DNA from: CAZKFG01 sp964551985
GTDB lineage: Bacteria > Bacillota > Negativicutes > Acidaminococcales > JAISLQ01
Direction of reading: 5' to 3'
Length of the DNA: 49,830 nucleotides
NCBI GenBank assembly: GCA_964551985.1
Contig: CAZKFG010000006.1
Span: forward strand, 1-49,830
Shown: piece by piece, positions 1-8,307 of the stretch
Numbering within the stretch: position 1 is the first letter of the stretch
How the letters are laid out: each line of letters opens with the position of its first letter
Notes under the pieces: generated by a model
The model's database searches: none
What the model was told of the DNA's origin: nothing
The model's input: only the letters and a program-made list of their open reading frames with translations
Made by a program: the position numbers and the translations under genes

Positions 1-2
1 TG

Positions 3-938
3 CGCAGTCGCCTGTGGCTGACAGGACAAGTGAACGACACTTGGCAATACACAGGTATGCTGGAAAACACACAAGATTTACGCACAAACGCCCAAGACAC
101 AATTTTACCATATGATTCTAATTGGGTTGGTGGTGTAGCAGAGTCGGCGACAATTTTTCGCCGCGCCTACGTTCAAGGCAAGGTTGGTGCTGTTGCTGTA
201 ACAGCAGGTAGATTTAACTACCTGTCCCAATACGGCATGGTGCTAGACACTGAAGCTGACGGACTTGTGCTTGGGCTTTCCAAAGGTAAACTGGCTCTAG
301 ATATTTTTGCTCTACGCCCAAATGCTGATTATATCAATTACTTTTACAACGATGTAAATGAACAAAAAAACACGCAAATCTACGGTGCTAAGCTGGACTA
401 CTCATTTACAGACAAACTGCACGCAGCTGCTACCTACTATGACATTCAAGGGGTTGGCGACAATACAGGTATGGTTTTGGCTGGCTATGGCAAAATAAAT
501 ACCTCCATACTAGAACTGGGCTTGGACCACAAGTTTGACGATAACTGGTTCGCCTGGGCAAACTACATCCGTGGCGGCAAAGCTCAAGCAGGCTGGTTAG
601 CTGATGCTGCTGCAAATGGCATTTTGAAAGGCTCACGCGATGGCTGGGCGGCAGGGCTAAACTATGGCGCTACAGACAGAGACAAACCAGGTTCTTACCA
701 ACTGCGCTTTGCTTATTATGATGTGCCTTATGCTGGCTCTATAAACACTCAAACTGTAGAACTTAATTTTAATGTGGGCGGCTTTGGTTTTCAAGGCTAC
801 AGTCTAGGCGGCTCGTATATGCTGGCAAAAAACATTGACCTTAATGTCGACTACTATGACTTTAAGTCTAGGTTGACTCACAACGGCGATAAAATTAAAC
901 AAAACTTGCTGTTTGGCTATGTGCGGTTTTATTTTTAA
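3..938 (+). CDS. Outer-membrane porin, C-terminal part (5' end outside window)
   Basis: The reading frame is open from the first bases, so the gene begins before the window; the GTG at 30 is internal and not a believable start. About 311 residues are visible. They alternate hydrophobic and polar residues in short strands (for example LELGLDHKFDDNWFAWANY), are rich in Gly, Tyr and Asn, have almost no Cys, and end in FGYVRFYF with a terminal Phe, the usual BAM-recognition end of an outer-membrane barrel. In Negativicutes such barrels normally follow an N-terminal SLH domain that anchors the outer membrane to peptidoglycan; that part is not visible, so the SLH domain is an inference. It probably forms a diffusion pore. 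The coding strand is more A/C-rich than that of most genes further along. A strong hairpin terminator follows, so the gene ends its transcript. Confidence 0.85.
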   Translation, partial: RSRLWLTGQVNDTWQYTGMLENTQDLRTNAQDTILPYDSNWVGGVAESATIFRRAYVQGKVGAVAVTAGRFNYLSQYGMVLDTEADGLVLGLSKGKLALDIFALRPNADYINYFYNDVNEQKNTQIYGAKLDYSFTDKLHAAATYYDIQGVGDNTGMVLAGYGKINTSILELGLDHKFDDNWFAWANYIRGGKAQAGWLADAAANGILKGSRDGWAAGLNYGATDRDKPGSYQLRFAYYDVPYAGSINTQTVELNFNVGGFGFQGYSLGGSYMLAKNIDLNVDYYDFKSRLTHNGDKIKQNLLFGYVRFYF

Positions 939-958
939 AGTTAATATTCAAAATAAGC

Positions 959-988
959 AAAACACCCGCGCTCAAAGCGGGTGTTTTT
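959..988 (+). terminator. Rho-independent terminator of the porin gene
   Basis: A perfect 9-bp stem (AACACCCGC at 961-969 pairs with GCGGGTGTT at 977-985) has a 7-nt loop and is followed by a T-run, 23 bp after the porin stop codon. A shorter A-run upstream could let it also act for the convergent acetyltransferase gene. Confidence 0.9.
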
Positions 989-994
989 GTTTTG

Positions 995-1588
995 CTAAAA
1001 TATTTGTAGTTTTTCAAGATTTAATTTGGGAAAGGGTATTACAGGTGCTGGGTTTGGACAATGTTTGCCAATTATTTTTTCCATCCATACCATATCATAC
1101 CATTTGAAAAATTTGTAGCCACATTTGTGAAATCTTCCTACTATTTTGTAGCCTAAGTGTTCGTGAAATTGTACGCTGTTGTTTGTCAAATGCTCATCTT
1201 CTGTGTCTGTGCAGGCTATGCAAGCGTTGAGATTGAGTATGTTTTGGGCTTTAGCGATTTTCTCTAATTTGTCGTACAAAAGTTTGCCAAGCCCTGTTTT
1301 TTGTTGTGTTTCTTTAAGGTAGATTGTAACTTCTGCTGACCAGTCGTAAGCGGCTCTTGGTGAAAATGCACTAGAGTAGGCGTAGCCTAAGATTTCACTA
1401 CCAAGTTTTGCGATGATATAGGGGTATTTTGCCAGAGTGTTTTTAATTCGCATTTCAAATTCGCCAACGGTTGGTACGGTGTATTCAAAGGAAATTGCGG
1501 TTTTTTCTACATAGTGCGAGTAAATGGCAAGTAGTTGTTTGGCATCAGATGGTTTTGCTATGTGTAGGGATATTTGATTGTTTGGCAT
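995..1588 (-). CDS. GNAT-family N-acetyltransferase (phosphinothricin acetyltransferase-like)
   Basis: A 197-residue protein. The opening (IAKPSDAKQLLAIYSHYV), the segment TAISFEYTVPT near residue 31, the AEVTIYLKETQQKTGLGKLLYDKL acetyl-CoA region near 85-108 (Q/R-x-x-G-x-G/A type P-loop) and the late NNSVQFHEHLGYKIVGRFHKCGYKFFKWYDMVWME block are all typical of the Pat/Bar/YncA branch of GNAT enzymes. These acetylate small amines or amino-acid analogues, such as methionine sulfoximine in the YncA group; the true substrate cannot be read here. ATG start with an AAGGAGA site just upstream. The C-terminal tail after WMEKIIG is Pro-rich and looks lineage-specific. It stands alone, convergent with the porin gene and 34 bp downstream of cstA on the same strand, so it may be read through from that gene. 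Confidence 0.85.
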   Translation of the reverse strand: MPNNQISLHIAKPSDAKQLLAIYSHYVEKTAISFEYTVPTVGEFEMRIKNTLAKYPYIIAKLGSEILGYAYSSAFSPRAAYDWSAEVTIYLKETQQKTGLGKLLYDKLEKIAKAQNILNLNACIACTDTEDEHLTNNSVQFHEHLGYKIVGRFHKCGYKFFKWYDMVWMEKIIGKHCPNPAPVIPFPKLNLEKLQIF

Positions 1589-1622
1589 CTTTTTTTCTCC
1601 TTGCCAAGATGTAGCTAAATGG

Positions 1623-3056
1623 CTAATTTTTTTGGTTGCTTTTTTTGAAAATCATTACAGCATAGGCGATTGTTGCTATTGCAGCTAGTATGTATGAGTT
1701 TGTCATGCTCAGATTAGCGCCTATTTTGGCGTTAAAGATGTAGCTTGAAATTACAAAGCAGTAGAACATGCCGGGCAGTAGTGAGATAAAGTAGTTTTTG
1801 GCTTGTTTTTTCAGGTATATTGTAATAAGGGCAAAGCAAAAGATGGAGATTGTTTGGTTACTCCATGCAAAATAACGCCACAAGAGGTTAAAGCCTTGAG
1901 TTGAGGTTTTGGCGTAAAAGAGTATCAAAGCGACGAGAATGAAAATTGCGCTAGAGAGTAAAATGCGATTTCGTGCTGGTTTTTGGTCGATTTTGAGAAA
2001 ATCGGCGAGCATTAATCTTAATGAACGCAGGGCTGTATCACCAGAGGTTATCGGTAAGATGATAACGCCGATAATGGCGATAGTGCCACCAATGCTGCCG
2101 AGCATATCGTGAGCGACAACGCCAATGACAGAAGGTGAGCCAACTGCAGAGCCTGTGACGAGTGCGGCGTTGTATACGCCCATAGCGGCGGCAGCCCAAA
2201 TCATGGCGATTAGTCCTTCTAGTATCATCATATCGTAAAATGTGCGTTTGCCCTCGCGTTCGTTGCCGACACTTCTGGCGAGCATTGTTGCTTGGGTAGA
2301 GTGAAAGCCTGACACTATGCCACAGGCAACGGTTACGAAAAAGGTAGGAACAAGTGGCAGTCCTCCGGGGTAGTCGCCTAGAATACCGGAGAAGGTAAGT
2401 TCTGTTAGTGGGTATCCTCGGACGAATAGACCAATGCTTATGCCAACTGCCGATATAAGGAGTATAGCACCTAAAATAGGGTATATTCTGCCGATTATTT
2501 TGTCTATTGGCATTAGTGTTGCCATAAGGTAGTAAATAAATATAAGTCCGTAAATAATCCAGACAACAGGGTTGTCTATTGTTGATTTTTCTAAAAGTAT
2601 CTGGGTTACGATCAAATCGCCTGGTGTGTAGATGAAAACCGCACCGACGAGCAGCATTAAAAGGCATAGAGAAATGTTGTAAATTTTATAAGCGTTTGTG
2701 CCTAGATATTTTTTGACAAGATCTGGCATTTGGGCGCCTTTTTCACGCAGTGATATCATACCGGCAAAATAATCGTGCATCGCGCCACCTAGGACGTTGC
2801 CGATAGGAATGAGTAAAAAAGCTATTGGACCGAATAAAATGCCTTGTATTGGTCCTAAGATTGGACCTGTGCCAGCAATGTTTAGCAGTTCGATTAAAGA
2901 GTTTTTCCATTTGGGCATTTTGACAAAGTCAATGCCGTCGGATTGCTCTGTTGCCGGAGTTTTTCTGTCGTCTGGAGCAAAGACCCGTTCACAGTAGTTG
3001 CCGTAAACAACTCCGCCGACAATGAGTATTACCATACCTACTAAAAAAGTAGTCAT
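1623..3056 (-). CDS. cstA: CstA-family carbon-starvation carrier (short form)
   Basis: A 477-residue integral membrane protein with about 12 hydrophobic segments. Family signatures are NIAGTGPILGPIQG near residue 60, the segment GNVLGGAMHDYFAGMISLREKG near 86-107, and VACGIVSGFHSTQATMLAR near 243. CstA/BtsT proteins take up pyruvate, and possibly peptides, when carbon is short. The E. coli proteins are about 700 residues; this shorter form lacks much of the C-terminal region and is common in anaerobic Firmicutes. ATG start with GAGGTGA upstream. It lies divergent from the glycolipid operon across a 270-bp AT-rich gap that must hold both promoters. No BtsSR/YpdAB-type sensor pair is adjacent. 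Family call strong; substrate inferred. Confidence 0.92.
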   Translation of the reverse strand: MTTFLVGMVILIVGGVVYGNYCERVFAPDDRKTPATEQSDGIDFVKMPKWKNSLIELLNIAGTGPILGPIQGILFGPIAFLLIPIGNVLGGAMHDYFAGMISLREKGAQMPDLVKKYLGTNAYKIYNISLCLLMLLVGAVFIYTPGDLIVTQILLEKSTIDNPVVWIIYGLIFIYYLMATLMPIDKIIGRIYPILGAILLISAVGISIGLFVRGYPLTELTFSGILGDYPGGLPLVPTFFVTVACGIVSGFHSTQATMLARSVGNEREGKRTFYDMMILEGLIAMIWAAAAMGVYNAALVTGSAVGSPSVIGVVAHDMLGSIGGTIAIIGVIILPITSGDTALRSLRLMLADFLKIDQKPARNRILLSSAIFILVALILFYAKTSTQGFNLLWRYFAWSNQTISIFCFALITIYLKKQAKNYFISLLPGMFYCFVISSYIFNAKIGANLSMTNSYILAAIATIAYAVMIFKKSNQKN

Positions 3057-3265
3057 TTTATCACCTCATGGTTAATATTTACAAAAATGCTTTGCAAGAT
3101 AAAAAAAAATAAAGTAGCATTTTACATAGATTATACTGCAAAGTATAAATTAAGACAATCTTACAGTATGAAAAATCTTTTGTATAGCTTAAAATAGAGG
3201 TATTTAGTGTTTTTTGGGGATTGTTTTTTCAGTTTTAAATTAAGATTTTATATATTGCTTTTTTG

Positions 3266-3274
3266 TGGTATAAT
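3266..3274 (+). promoter_or_regulatory. Extended -10 promoter of the YdjC/GT operon
   Basis: TGGTATAAT, a TG-n extended -10 element, lies about 50 bp before the first gene. No good -35 hexamer is found at 17 bp. The same nonamer occurs before yerC at 16841-16849, so extended -10 promoters may be usual in this genome. Confidence 0.55.
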
Positions 3275-3326
3275 TATATGTCTGATTTTTTATAGAAAAA
3301 AATTATGATGTTTGGAGAAGATTGTT

Positions 3327-4175
3327 TTGCGAAAACTTATTGTAAATGCTGATGATTTTGGCTTGCACGAGAGTATTAACTCTGCGATTGTCAAAGCACA
3401 TAAAATAGGACTTGTAAAGAGTACGACAGTTATCGCCTGCGGTAAGGCTTTTGATGATGCTATAGCGCTTTGCCGTTCTTGTCCAAAGCTTGGAATAGGC
3501 GTACACTTGTCTTTGGTCGGCTCGCTAAAGCCGCTATCTTCAGGTGGTATTGATAGTTTGCTTGATGATAACGGCGTTTTTTTGCCTGATTATAAAGCGT
3601 TCGCTAAACGCTATTTGTTAGGTAAAATAAGTGTTAAACAGGTCAAACAAGAGCTGTTGCTTCAAATGCAAAAGGTTTATGATAGTAAAGTGAAAATAAC
3701 CCATATCGACAGTCACCAGCATTTGCACGTTCTGCCGTTTGTGGCACAAATTGTGCGGGAGGTAGCGTTAGAGTTTGGTGTAGCGCGCGTACGTTTGCCG
3801 CAAGAGAATATTTTGTTTGCTAAAGATAAAGGAGATATGGCGCGTATTGTGGCAAGAGGAGTGTTGTCACAGTGTACAATGTTGGCACGAGATGGCTATT
3901 TGAGTTCTGGTTTTAAATCGAGCGATTATTTTTTTGGTATGTTGTTTGGTGGTCGGTTGACTGAAGATAGATTGATGTTTATTCTGCGCGGTTTGCCTGA
4001 TGATGCTATAAGTGAGATTATGTGTCATCCGGGTAGTGATAACTCGCTTTTAGGCAAGAGTTTTGGCTGGGATTATGCTTGGCAAGAGGAACTTTTTGCT
4101 CTAACTTCTGACGAAGTGCTGCGGTTTGTGCATAAAAGTGATATACAACTGATTAACTTTGGAGATATTTTATGA
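3327..4175 (+). CDS. YdjC/ChbG/NaxD-family polysaccharide deacetylase
   Basis: A 282-residue protein. I choose TTG at 3327, not the TTG at 3312, because GGAGAAG at 3314-3320 sits six bases before it and the product then starts right at the conserved VNADDFG. Metal-site motifs are visible: NADDFG at 7-12, GVHLSL with His60, HIDSHQHLH at 126-134, and EIMCHPG near 230. Family members remove N-acetyl groups from sugars: chitin disaccharide (ChbG), or undecaprenyl-phosphate-GalNAc (NaxD of Francisella). HpnK of hopanoid clusters is a further branch. The next gene overlaps the stop (ATGA at 4172-4175), and two polyprenol-type glycosyltransferases follow, so a lipid-linked amino sugar is the likeliest substrate. 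Family call firm; substrate inferred from context. Confidence 0.88.
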   Translation: MRKLIVNADDFGLHESINSAIVKAHKIGLVKSTTVIACGKAFDDAIALCRSCPKLGIGVHLSLVGSLKPLSSGGIDSLLDDNGVFLPDYKAFAKRYLLGKISVKQVKQELLLQMQKVYDSKVKITHIDSHQHLHVLPFVAQIVREVALEFGVARVRLPQENILFAKDKGDMARIVARGVLSQCTMLARDGYLSSGFKSSDYFFGMLFGGRLTEDRLMFILRGLPDDAISEIMCHPGSDNSLLGKSFGWDYAWQEELFALTSDEVLRFVHKSDIQLINFGDIL

Positions 4176-5182
4176 GTTTTTGGCAAAAAAAGATAGTTAG
4201 CTTTATTGTTTTGATTTCTGTCATTATGGTGTTGGTACTGGTGCTTACTTTTGACAGGGGTATGTTTGATTATTTGTTTAGATTAAATGCTTTTAGTATT
4301 TTTTGCCTTGTTTTGATTGTGGCAGTCGGTTTGTTTTTCGATGCTTTGAGGGTCAAGACTTTGGCGAGTATTTTTTCTTTTAAGATAGAGTTTAAATACG
4401 CAGTAGCGACAGTTTTGGGGAATTATTTTTTGGCAAATTTAACGCCGGGCGCTGCAGGTGGTCCACTAGCGCAGTATGCGATGTTGCAAAAAGCAGGGGT
4501 TGGCTCTTCGTCTATTTTTATAATTATTTTGGCAAGAACTTTGTTTGCAGCGGCAAATTTTGCGCTCTATGCACTTTTTGCGCTGGTGTTTTTCCCGCCG
4601 AAGTGGTTGCCTGAGAGTACAGGGGTTGTCATAGTGTTTGCGCTATTGTCTTTTTTTGCTGTTTTTTATCTTTTAAGACTTAGGTTTTTAGCGCTCGGAC
4701 GCTACTTGTGGCTGAAAGTTTGTAATAAGGCGTTTTTTCAAACGGGAATTGGGGCAAAGTTATTGCTGTTTTTTCAAGGTGCTTACATGCCGTTTGTCAA
4801 TAATAAGACAAAGGTTGCAAAGGTTTTTTTGCTGTCTTTTTTAAATGTTAGCTGTCTGCTTGCTTTTGTGCCGCTACTTTTTTATTTTCTTTCAGGTAAG
4901 GTGGATTTTTTCTTGGTTCTTTGCCTGTCGGCATTAATTCAACTGGCGCTTTATTTTGCTCCGACACCGGGTGGACTGGGGGTTGGTGAGGCGGCTTTTT
5001 TGTTTTTGTTCTCTGGTTTTTATCCGCCTTCTTTAGTTGGGATAGCGGCCATTTTGTGGCGCTTGTTTACTGAGACGTTGCCGTTTTTTTGTGGGATGTT
5101 TTTAGCTGTACAAATTTTAGGTGTGAGCTTTTTGCGCAAGTTTTCCTATAAGGATTTTGCTGCTCGAGATAAAAAAGTTTGA
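4172..5182 (+). CDS. Lysylphosphatidylglycerol-synthase TM-region / UPF0104 membrane protein
   Basis: A 336-residue membrane protein with about eight hydrophobic segments. Family signatures are GNYFLANLTPGAAGGPLAQ near residues 88-106 and APTPGGLGVGEAAF near 265-278. This is the domain that forms the flippase half of MprF and occurs alone as HpnL/AglD-like proteins; it has no catalytic LPG-synthase C-terminus. Its start overlaps the deacetylase stop by four bases, and a GT39 enzyme follows 15 bp downstream, so the products surely act together. Inference: it moves the lipid-linked sugar, or its acceptor lipid, across the inner membrane before the GT39 step. Another role in lipid handling cannot be excluded. 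Confidence 0.85.
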   Translation: MSFWQKKIVSFIVLISVIMVLVLVLTFDRGMFDYLFRLNAFSIFCLVLIVAVGLFFDALRVKTLASIFSFKIEFKYAVATVLGNYFLANLTPGAAGGPLAQYAMLQKAGVGSSSIFIIILARTLFAAANFALYALFALVFFPPKWLPESTGVVIVFALLSFFAVFYLLRLRFLALGRYLWLKVCNKAFFQTGIGAKLLLFFQGAYMPFVNNKTKVAKVFLLSFLNVSCLLAFVPLLFYFLSGKVDFFLVLCLSALIQLALYFAPTPGGLGVGEAAFLFLFSGFYPPSLVGIAAILWRLFTETLPFFCGMFLAVQILGVSFLRKFSYKDFAARDKKV

Positions 5183-5197
5183 TGTAAGGGGTTTTGT

Positions 5198-6754
5198 ATG
5201 AGACGAGAGACTGTTATAGATGTATTTATATTGCTGATTTTTTCTAGCTTGATTTTGCTCTTTGGACTAGGGTATGTAGCACTACTCGACCCAGACGAGC
5301 CTGTTTATGCCCAGACGGCAAGAGAGATGATAGTATTTGGCGATTATTTTTCACCGAGAATTTATGGCGAGTTTTGGTTTGACAAGCCGCCGATGTATTA
5401 TTGGCTTGTTTCGGCAAGTTTTCACGTTTTTGGTCAGACGGAATTTGCTGCACGCTTTCCCGCCTCTGTTATGGCGATTTTAACTGTTTTGCTTATTTAT
5501 ATATCAGGTAAAGAGATTTTTAGTCGCAGGGTAGGCATAATCTCGGCCTTTGTTTTTGTGACAAGTATTTTTTGTTTGTATATCGGTCGGGCAGCAGTTA
5601 CAGATACAACGCTTACTTTCTTTCTTAGTTTGTGTTTGTTTAGTTTTGTACGCAAACAGTACTATCTGTTTTATATAGCGATGGGTTTTGCGGTGTTGAC
5701 CAAAGGTCCTGTCGGCATAGTGTTTGGCGCCGGGTTTAGCTTTTTGTGGTTTATTTTGCGCGGTGAATATAAAAATGGTTTTTTTAAACCGCTAAAAGGC
5801 TGGTATTTGGCCCTTTTAGTTCCTGCACCTTGGTATGTTGGAATGTATCAGTTGCATGGTTTTGAATTTATCGAAACTTTCTTGGGGTTTCACAATATAA
5901 CTCGTTTTCTCGAGCCTGAACACAAGGATTTAAATGTTTGGTATTATTATTTCCCTGTACTGTTTGTCGGCTTTTTTCCGTGGATTGCGGTGCTTTTGCA
6001 GTCGGTCTTTAATGCTATTGTCAATCGCGATCGCAATAGCTCGGCACCTTTATTTTTGCTTATTTGGGCGTTTTGCGTATTTGTATTTTTTAGCATTTCT
6101 AAAACAAAGCTTGTATCCTATATTTACCCGATGATACCTGCTGTGAGTATGCTTGTCGGTTATTATTTTGATTGCAAGTTACAAGAACGCTCTGGTTTTA
6201 AAAAAGATGCTTTTATTATGAGCATTTTGATGGTAGTATTTGTTGTGGCACTAGATTTTTTTGGTGTGCGCGATTTTCCTGAGGTGTCGTCAGCTTTGAT
6301 AGCGATTACAGCGATTTTCCTCTTGATGTTGCTTCTTTTATGGTGGGCTTTGAAAAGGCGACAGTTTAATGTAGCTTTGATGAGTGTTGTCGTTGGCATG
6401 ACGCTATTTTCGGTTGTACTTGTATCGATGATTTTTGTGCCGATTGAAAGTAAATTTACGGTAAACGCTGTTAAAGATGAGGTAAAAGCTCATTATACTG
6501 ATGGCATGAGTATTTATGTAAATAAGTTTTATAGACCAGGCTTTGCCTGGTATATACAGTTGCCAAGCCGTGAGTATTTAAAAGAGGCTAATTTTGCTGA
6601 TGTTGTTCAAGGTGAAAAAAATCAGTCACTGCTTGTTTTGTCAGATAAGCAGTTTGCTAAAATTCCAAACCAGTTTAAAGGATATATAGTTGTCGTAAAG
6701 ACTTTAGAAGATAAGGTGGTTGCTATTTATAATCCACCGTCAGGAGGGCTTTAA
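5198..6754 (+). CDS. ArnT-like GT39 glycosyltransferase (polyprenyl-phosphate sugar dependent)
   Basis: A 518-residue protein with about 11-12 membrane segments and a C-terminal periplasmic-type domain from about 420. The first external loop has DPDEPVYA at 31-38, the acidic catalytic motif of the PMT/ArnT superfamily, followed by the segment FWFDKPPMYYWL that is typical of ArnT-like enzymes. GT39 enzymes take a sugar from a polyprenyl phosphate on the outer side of the inner membrane and give it to lipid A (ArnT, FlmK) or to protein. With a deacetylase and a GT2 in the same operon, an amino sugar on lipid A or another envelope lipid is the likeliest product. ATG start at 5198 with AAGGGG upstream. 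Acceptor not shown by the sequence. Confidence 0.88.
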   Translation: MRRETVIDVFILLIFSSLILLFGLGYVALLDPDEPVYAQTAREMIVFGDYFSPRIYGEFWFDKPPMYYWLVSASFHVFGQTEFAARFPASVMAILTVLLIYISGKEIFSRRVGIISAFVFVTSIFCLYIGRAAVTDTTLTFFLSLCLFSFVRKQYYLFYIAMGFAVLTKGPVGIVFGAGFSFLWFILRGEYKNGFFKPLKGWYLALLVPAPWYVGMYQLHGFEFIETFLGFHNITRFLEPEHKDLNVWYYYFPVLFVGFFPWIAVLLQSVFNAIVNRDRNSSAPLFLLIWAFCVFVFFSISKTKLVSYIYPMIPAVSMLVGYYFDCKLQERSGFKKDAFIMSILMVVFVVALDFFGVRDFPEVSSALIAITAIFLLMLLLLWWALKRRQFNVALMSVVVGMTLFSVVLVSMIFVPIESKFTVNAVKDEVKAHYTDGMSIYVNKFYRPGFAWYIQLPSREYLKEANFADVVQGEKNQSLLVLSDKQFAKIPNQFKGYIVVVKTLEDKVVAIYNPPSGGL

Positions 6755-6756
6755 TT

Positions 6757-7452
6757 TTGCGTGAGGGGTTTAATTTATCGTTTGTTTATCCAATGTACAA
6801 TGAGATTGACAATATTGAAAAGTGTATAGATAATTCAGCAGCGCTCGCTAGGCGACTGAATATTGATTTTGAGATTGTTGTTGTAGACGATGCCAGTACA
6901 GACGGATGTGGGCAGCTTGTGGAGACGCTCGCAAAAAGTTTGCCACAACTTAAGGTGCTGCACAACAAGGTTAATCGTAAGCTTGGCGGGACTTTGCGCG
7001 AGGGTTTTAATGCTGCGAGCAAGGATTATATTTTGTATATGGATTCGGATTTGCCGCTGGATTTTGATGATGTGGCTCGTGCCATTGAGTCTTTGGGTGA
7101 CGAAGATGTTTTGATTGGCTTTAGACAAAATAGAGATGAGCCAATGCGCAGAAAAGTCTTGTCGCGTGGCTATAATCTTTTGATAAGAATGTTTTTCGGT
7201 TTGAAGGTTCGCGATGTTAATTTTTCTTTTAAGTTGTTTAAACGTAGCATTTTAGATAAAGTGAAACTAAGTTCGGAAGGTTCATTTATTGATGCCGAGC
7301 TGCTCGTTGAGGCTCATAAGTACGGTTATAAAATAAAACAGATTGGACTTCCTTATTATGCAAGGATTGCCGGTGAGTCTACTTTGGCTTCACAGGCGGT
7401 TATTAATAAGACTTTTTCTGAGATGTGGAATTATTGGAGGACTAGGTTTTAA
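6757..7452 (+). CDS. GT2 glycosyltransferase, DPM1-like (polyprenyl-phosphate sugar synthase)
   Basis: A 231-residue GT-A enzyme starting at TTG 6757, with AGGAGGGC of the preceding gene's end as ribosome site. Visible are SFVYPMYNEIDNI at 8-20, VVVDDASTDG at 41-50 and the metal-binding YMDSDLP with D96/D98. Unlike ArnC or GtrB it has no C-terminal membrane helices and resembles soluble dolichol-phosphate-mannose-synthase-type proteins. Its expected job is to transfer a (N-acetyl)hexosamine from a nucleotide sugar to undecaprenyl phosphate at the inner face of the membrane. It lies two bases after the GT39 gene that would use the product. The sugar is inferred from the deacetylase in the operon. 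Confidence 0.85.
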   Translation: MREGFNLSFVYPMYNEIDNIEKCIDNSAALARRLNIDFEIVVVDDASTDGCGQLVETLAKSLPQLKVLHNKVNRKLGGTLREGFNAASKDYILYMDSDLPLDFDDVARAIESLGDEDVLIGFRQNRDEPMRRKVLSRGYNLLIRMFFGLKVRDVNFSFKLFKRSILDKVKLSSEGSFIDAELLVEAHKYGYKIKQIGLPYYARIAGESTLASQAVINKTFSEMWNYWRTRF

Positions 7453-7455
7453 TTT

Positions 7456-8259
7456 ATGAATAAGCTAGCAGTTTTAGAAGAGAATTTAAAGAGCATGAAA
7501 AGTGTTGCAGTAGCCTTCTCTGGTGGGGTTGATAGTGCTTTTTTGGCATATGTTGCTAAATATGTTTTGAAAGATAAGGCAGTAGCTGTTATGGCTATTT
7601 CGCCACTATTGTCTAAAAGAGAGATAAGTGAGGCGGTTGATTTAGCTAAGGAGATTGGTATTAATTTTGTTAAATTAGATGCTGATGAGCTTACTCTTAT
7701 TGAGTTTGTGAGAAATGATGAGAAACGCTGTTATTTTTGTAAACAGCATAGGTTTGATTTATTGTGTGATTGGGCGAGAAGTAATGGTATTGAGTATGTT
7801 ATTGAGGGTTCTAATGCTGACGATTTGAAAGATTACAGACCTGGTATGTTGGCAATACTTGAAGAAGATATGGTAAAAAGCCCTCTTCAAGAGGCTGGTT
7901 TTACTAAAGATGAAATTCGTTTTATTGCTAATAATTTTGATATCAGTGCTTGGAACAAACCGTCTAGCTCTTGCCTTGCGGCACGAGTTGCCTATAGGGT
8001 GCCAATAACTAAGGAAGTTTTGCGTAAAATTGATGAAGCAGAAGAGTTTATAAAATGTTTTTTACCTGCTAAAACTTCGGTTAGAGTAAGATTTCATGGC
8101 GATATAGCAAGAATAGAAGTATCAAAAGAGCAAATAGATATGGTTTTTGAAAAAGCGGATTTGATAAAAGATAAACTAAAAAGTCTTGGATTTTTGTATG
8201 TTACATTAGATTTAGAAGGTTTTAGCAGTGGTAGTATGAATAAAATTTTTTTGAATTGA
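7456..8259 (+). CDS. larE: LarE-type ATP-dependent sacrificial sulfur transferase
   Basis: A 267-residue PP-loop ATPase: AFSGGVDSAFLAY with SGGVDS at 22-27, KRCYFCK at 90-96 and NKPSSSCLAARVAY with Cys173. The last motif holds the cysteine whose sulfur is given up in LarE while making the nickel-pincer nucleotide cofactor of lactate racemase and related enzymes. Only one Cys lies in that motif, fitting the single-use (sacrificial) type, although Cys92/Cys95 could contribute to a cluster-bearing variant. larB, larC and larA are not in the window. It sits at the end of the envelope-sugar operon, three bases after the GT2 gene, with no obvious functional link to it. ATG start at 7456. Confidence 0.88.
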   Translation: MNKLAVLEENLKSMKSVAVAFSGGVDSAFLAYVAKYVLKDKAVAVMAISPLLSKREISEAVDLAKEIGINFVKLDADELTLIEFVRNDEKRCYFCKQHRFDLLCDWARSNGIEYVIEGSNADDLKDYRPGMLAILEEDMVKSPLQEAGFTKDEIRFIANNFDISAWNKPSSSCLAARVAYRVPITKEVLRKIDEAEEFIKCFLPAKTSVRVRFHGDIARIEVSKEQIDMVFEKADLIKDKLKSLGFLYVTLDLEGFSSGSMNKIFLN

Positions 8260-8267
8260 GATTGTTT

Positions 8268-8283
8268 TGTGTTAAAATAAAAT
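8268..8283 (+). promoter_or_regulatory. Promoter-like 16-mer before the ankyrin gene (repeated at 9069-9084)
   Basis: TGTGTTAAAATAAAAT contains an extended -10-like TGTTAAAAT just before the ankyrin gene's ribosome site. The identical 16 bases occur again at 9069-9084, 42 bp beyond that gene's stop, in the same direction. Confidence 0.4.
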
Positions 8284-8307
8284 TACAAAATAAAAGGAGG
8301 GCTTATT

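Noticed and set aside
2038..2667. 209-residue minus-strand frame inside cstA
   Set aside because: A shadow frame rich in Arg and Tyr, with no family motifs; cstA is clear in the other frame.
3327..5182. Reading the YdjC plus LPG-synthase-TM pair as hpnK/hpnL of hopanoid synthesis
   Set aside because: No squalene-hopene cyclase, hpnH or hpnG nearby, and the following GT39 and GT2 fit an amino-sugar pathway better.
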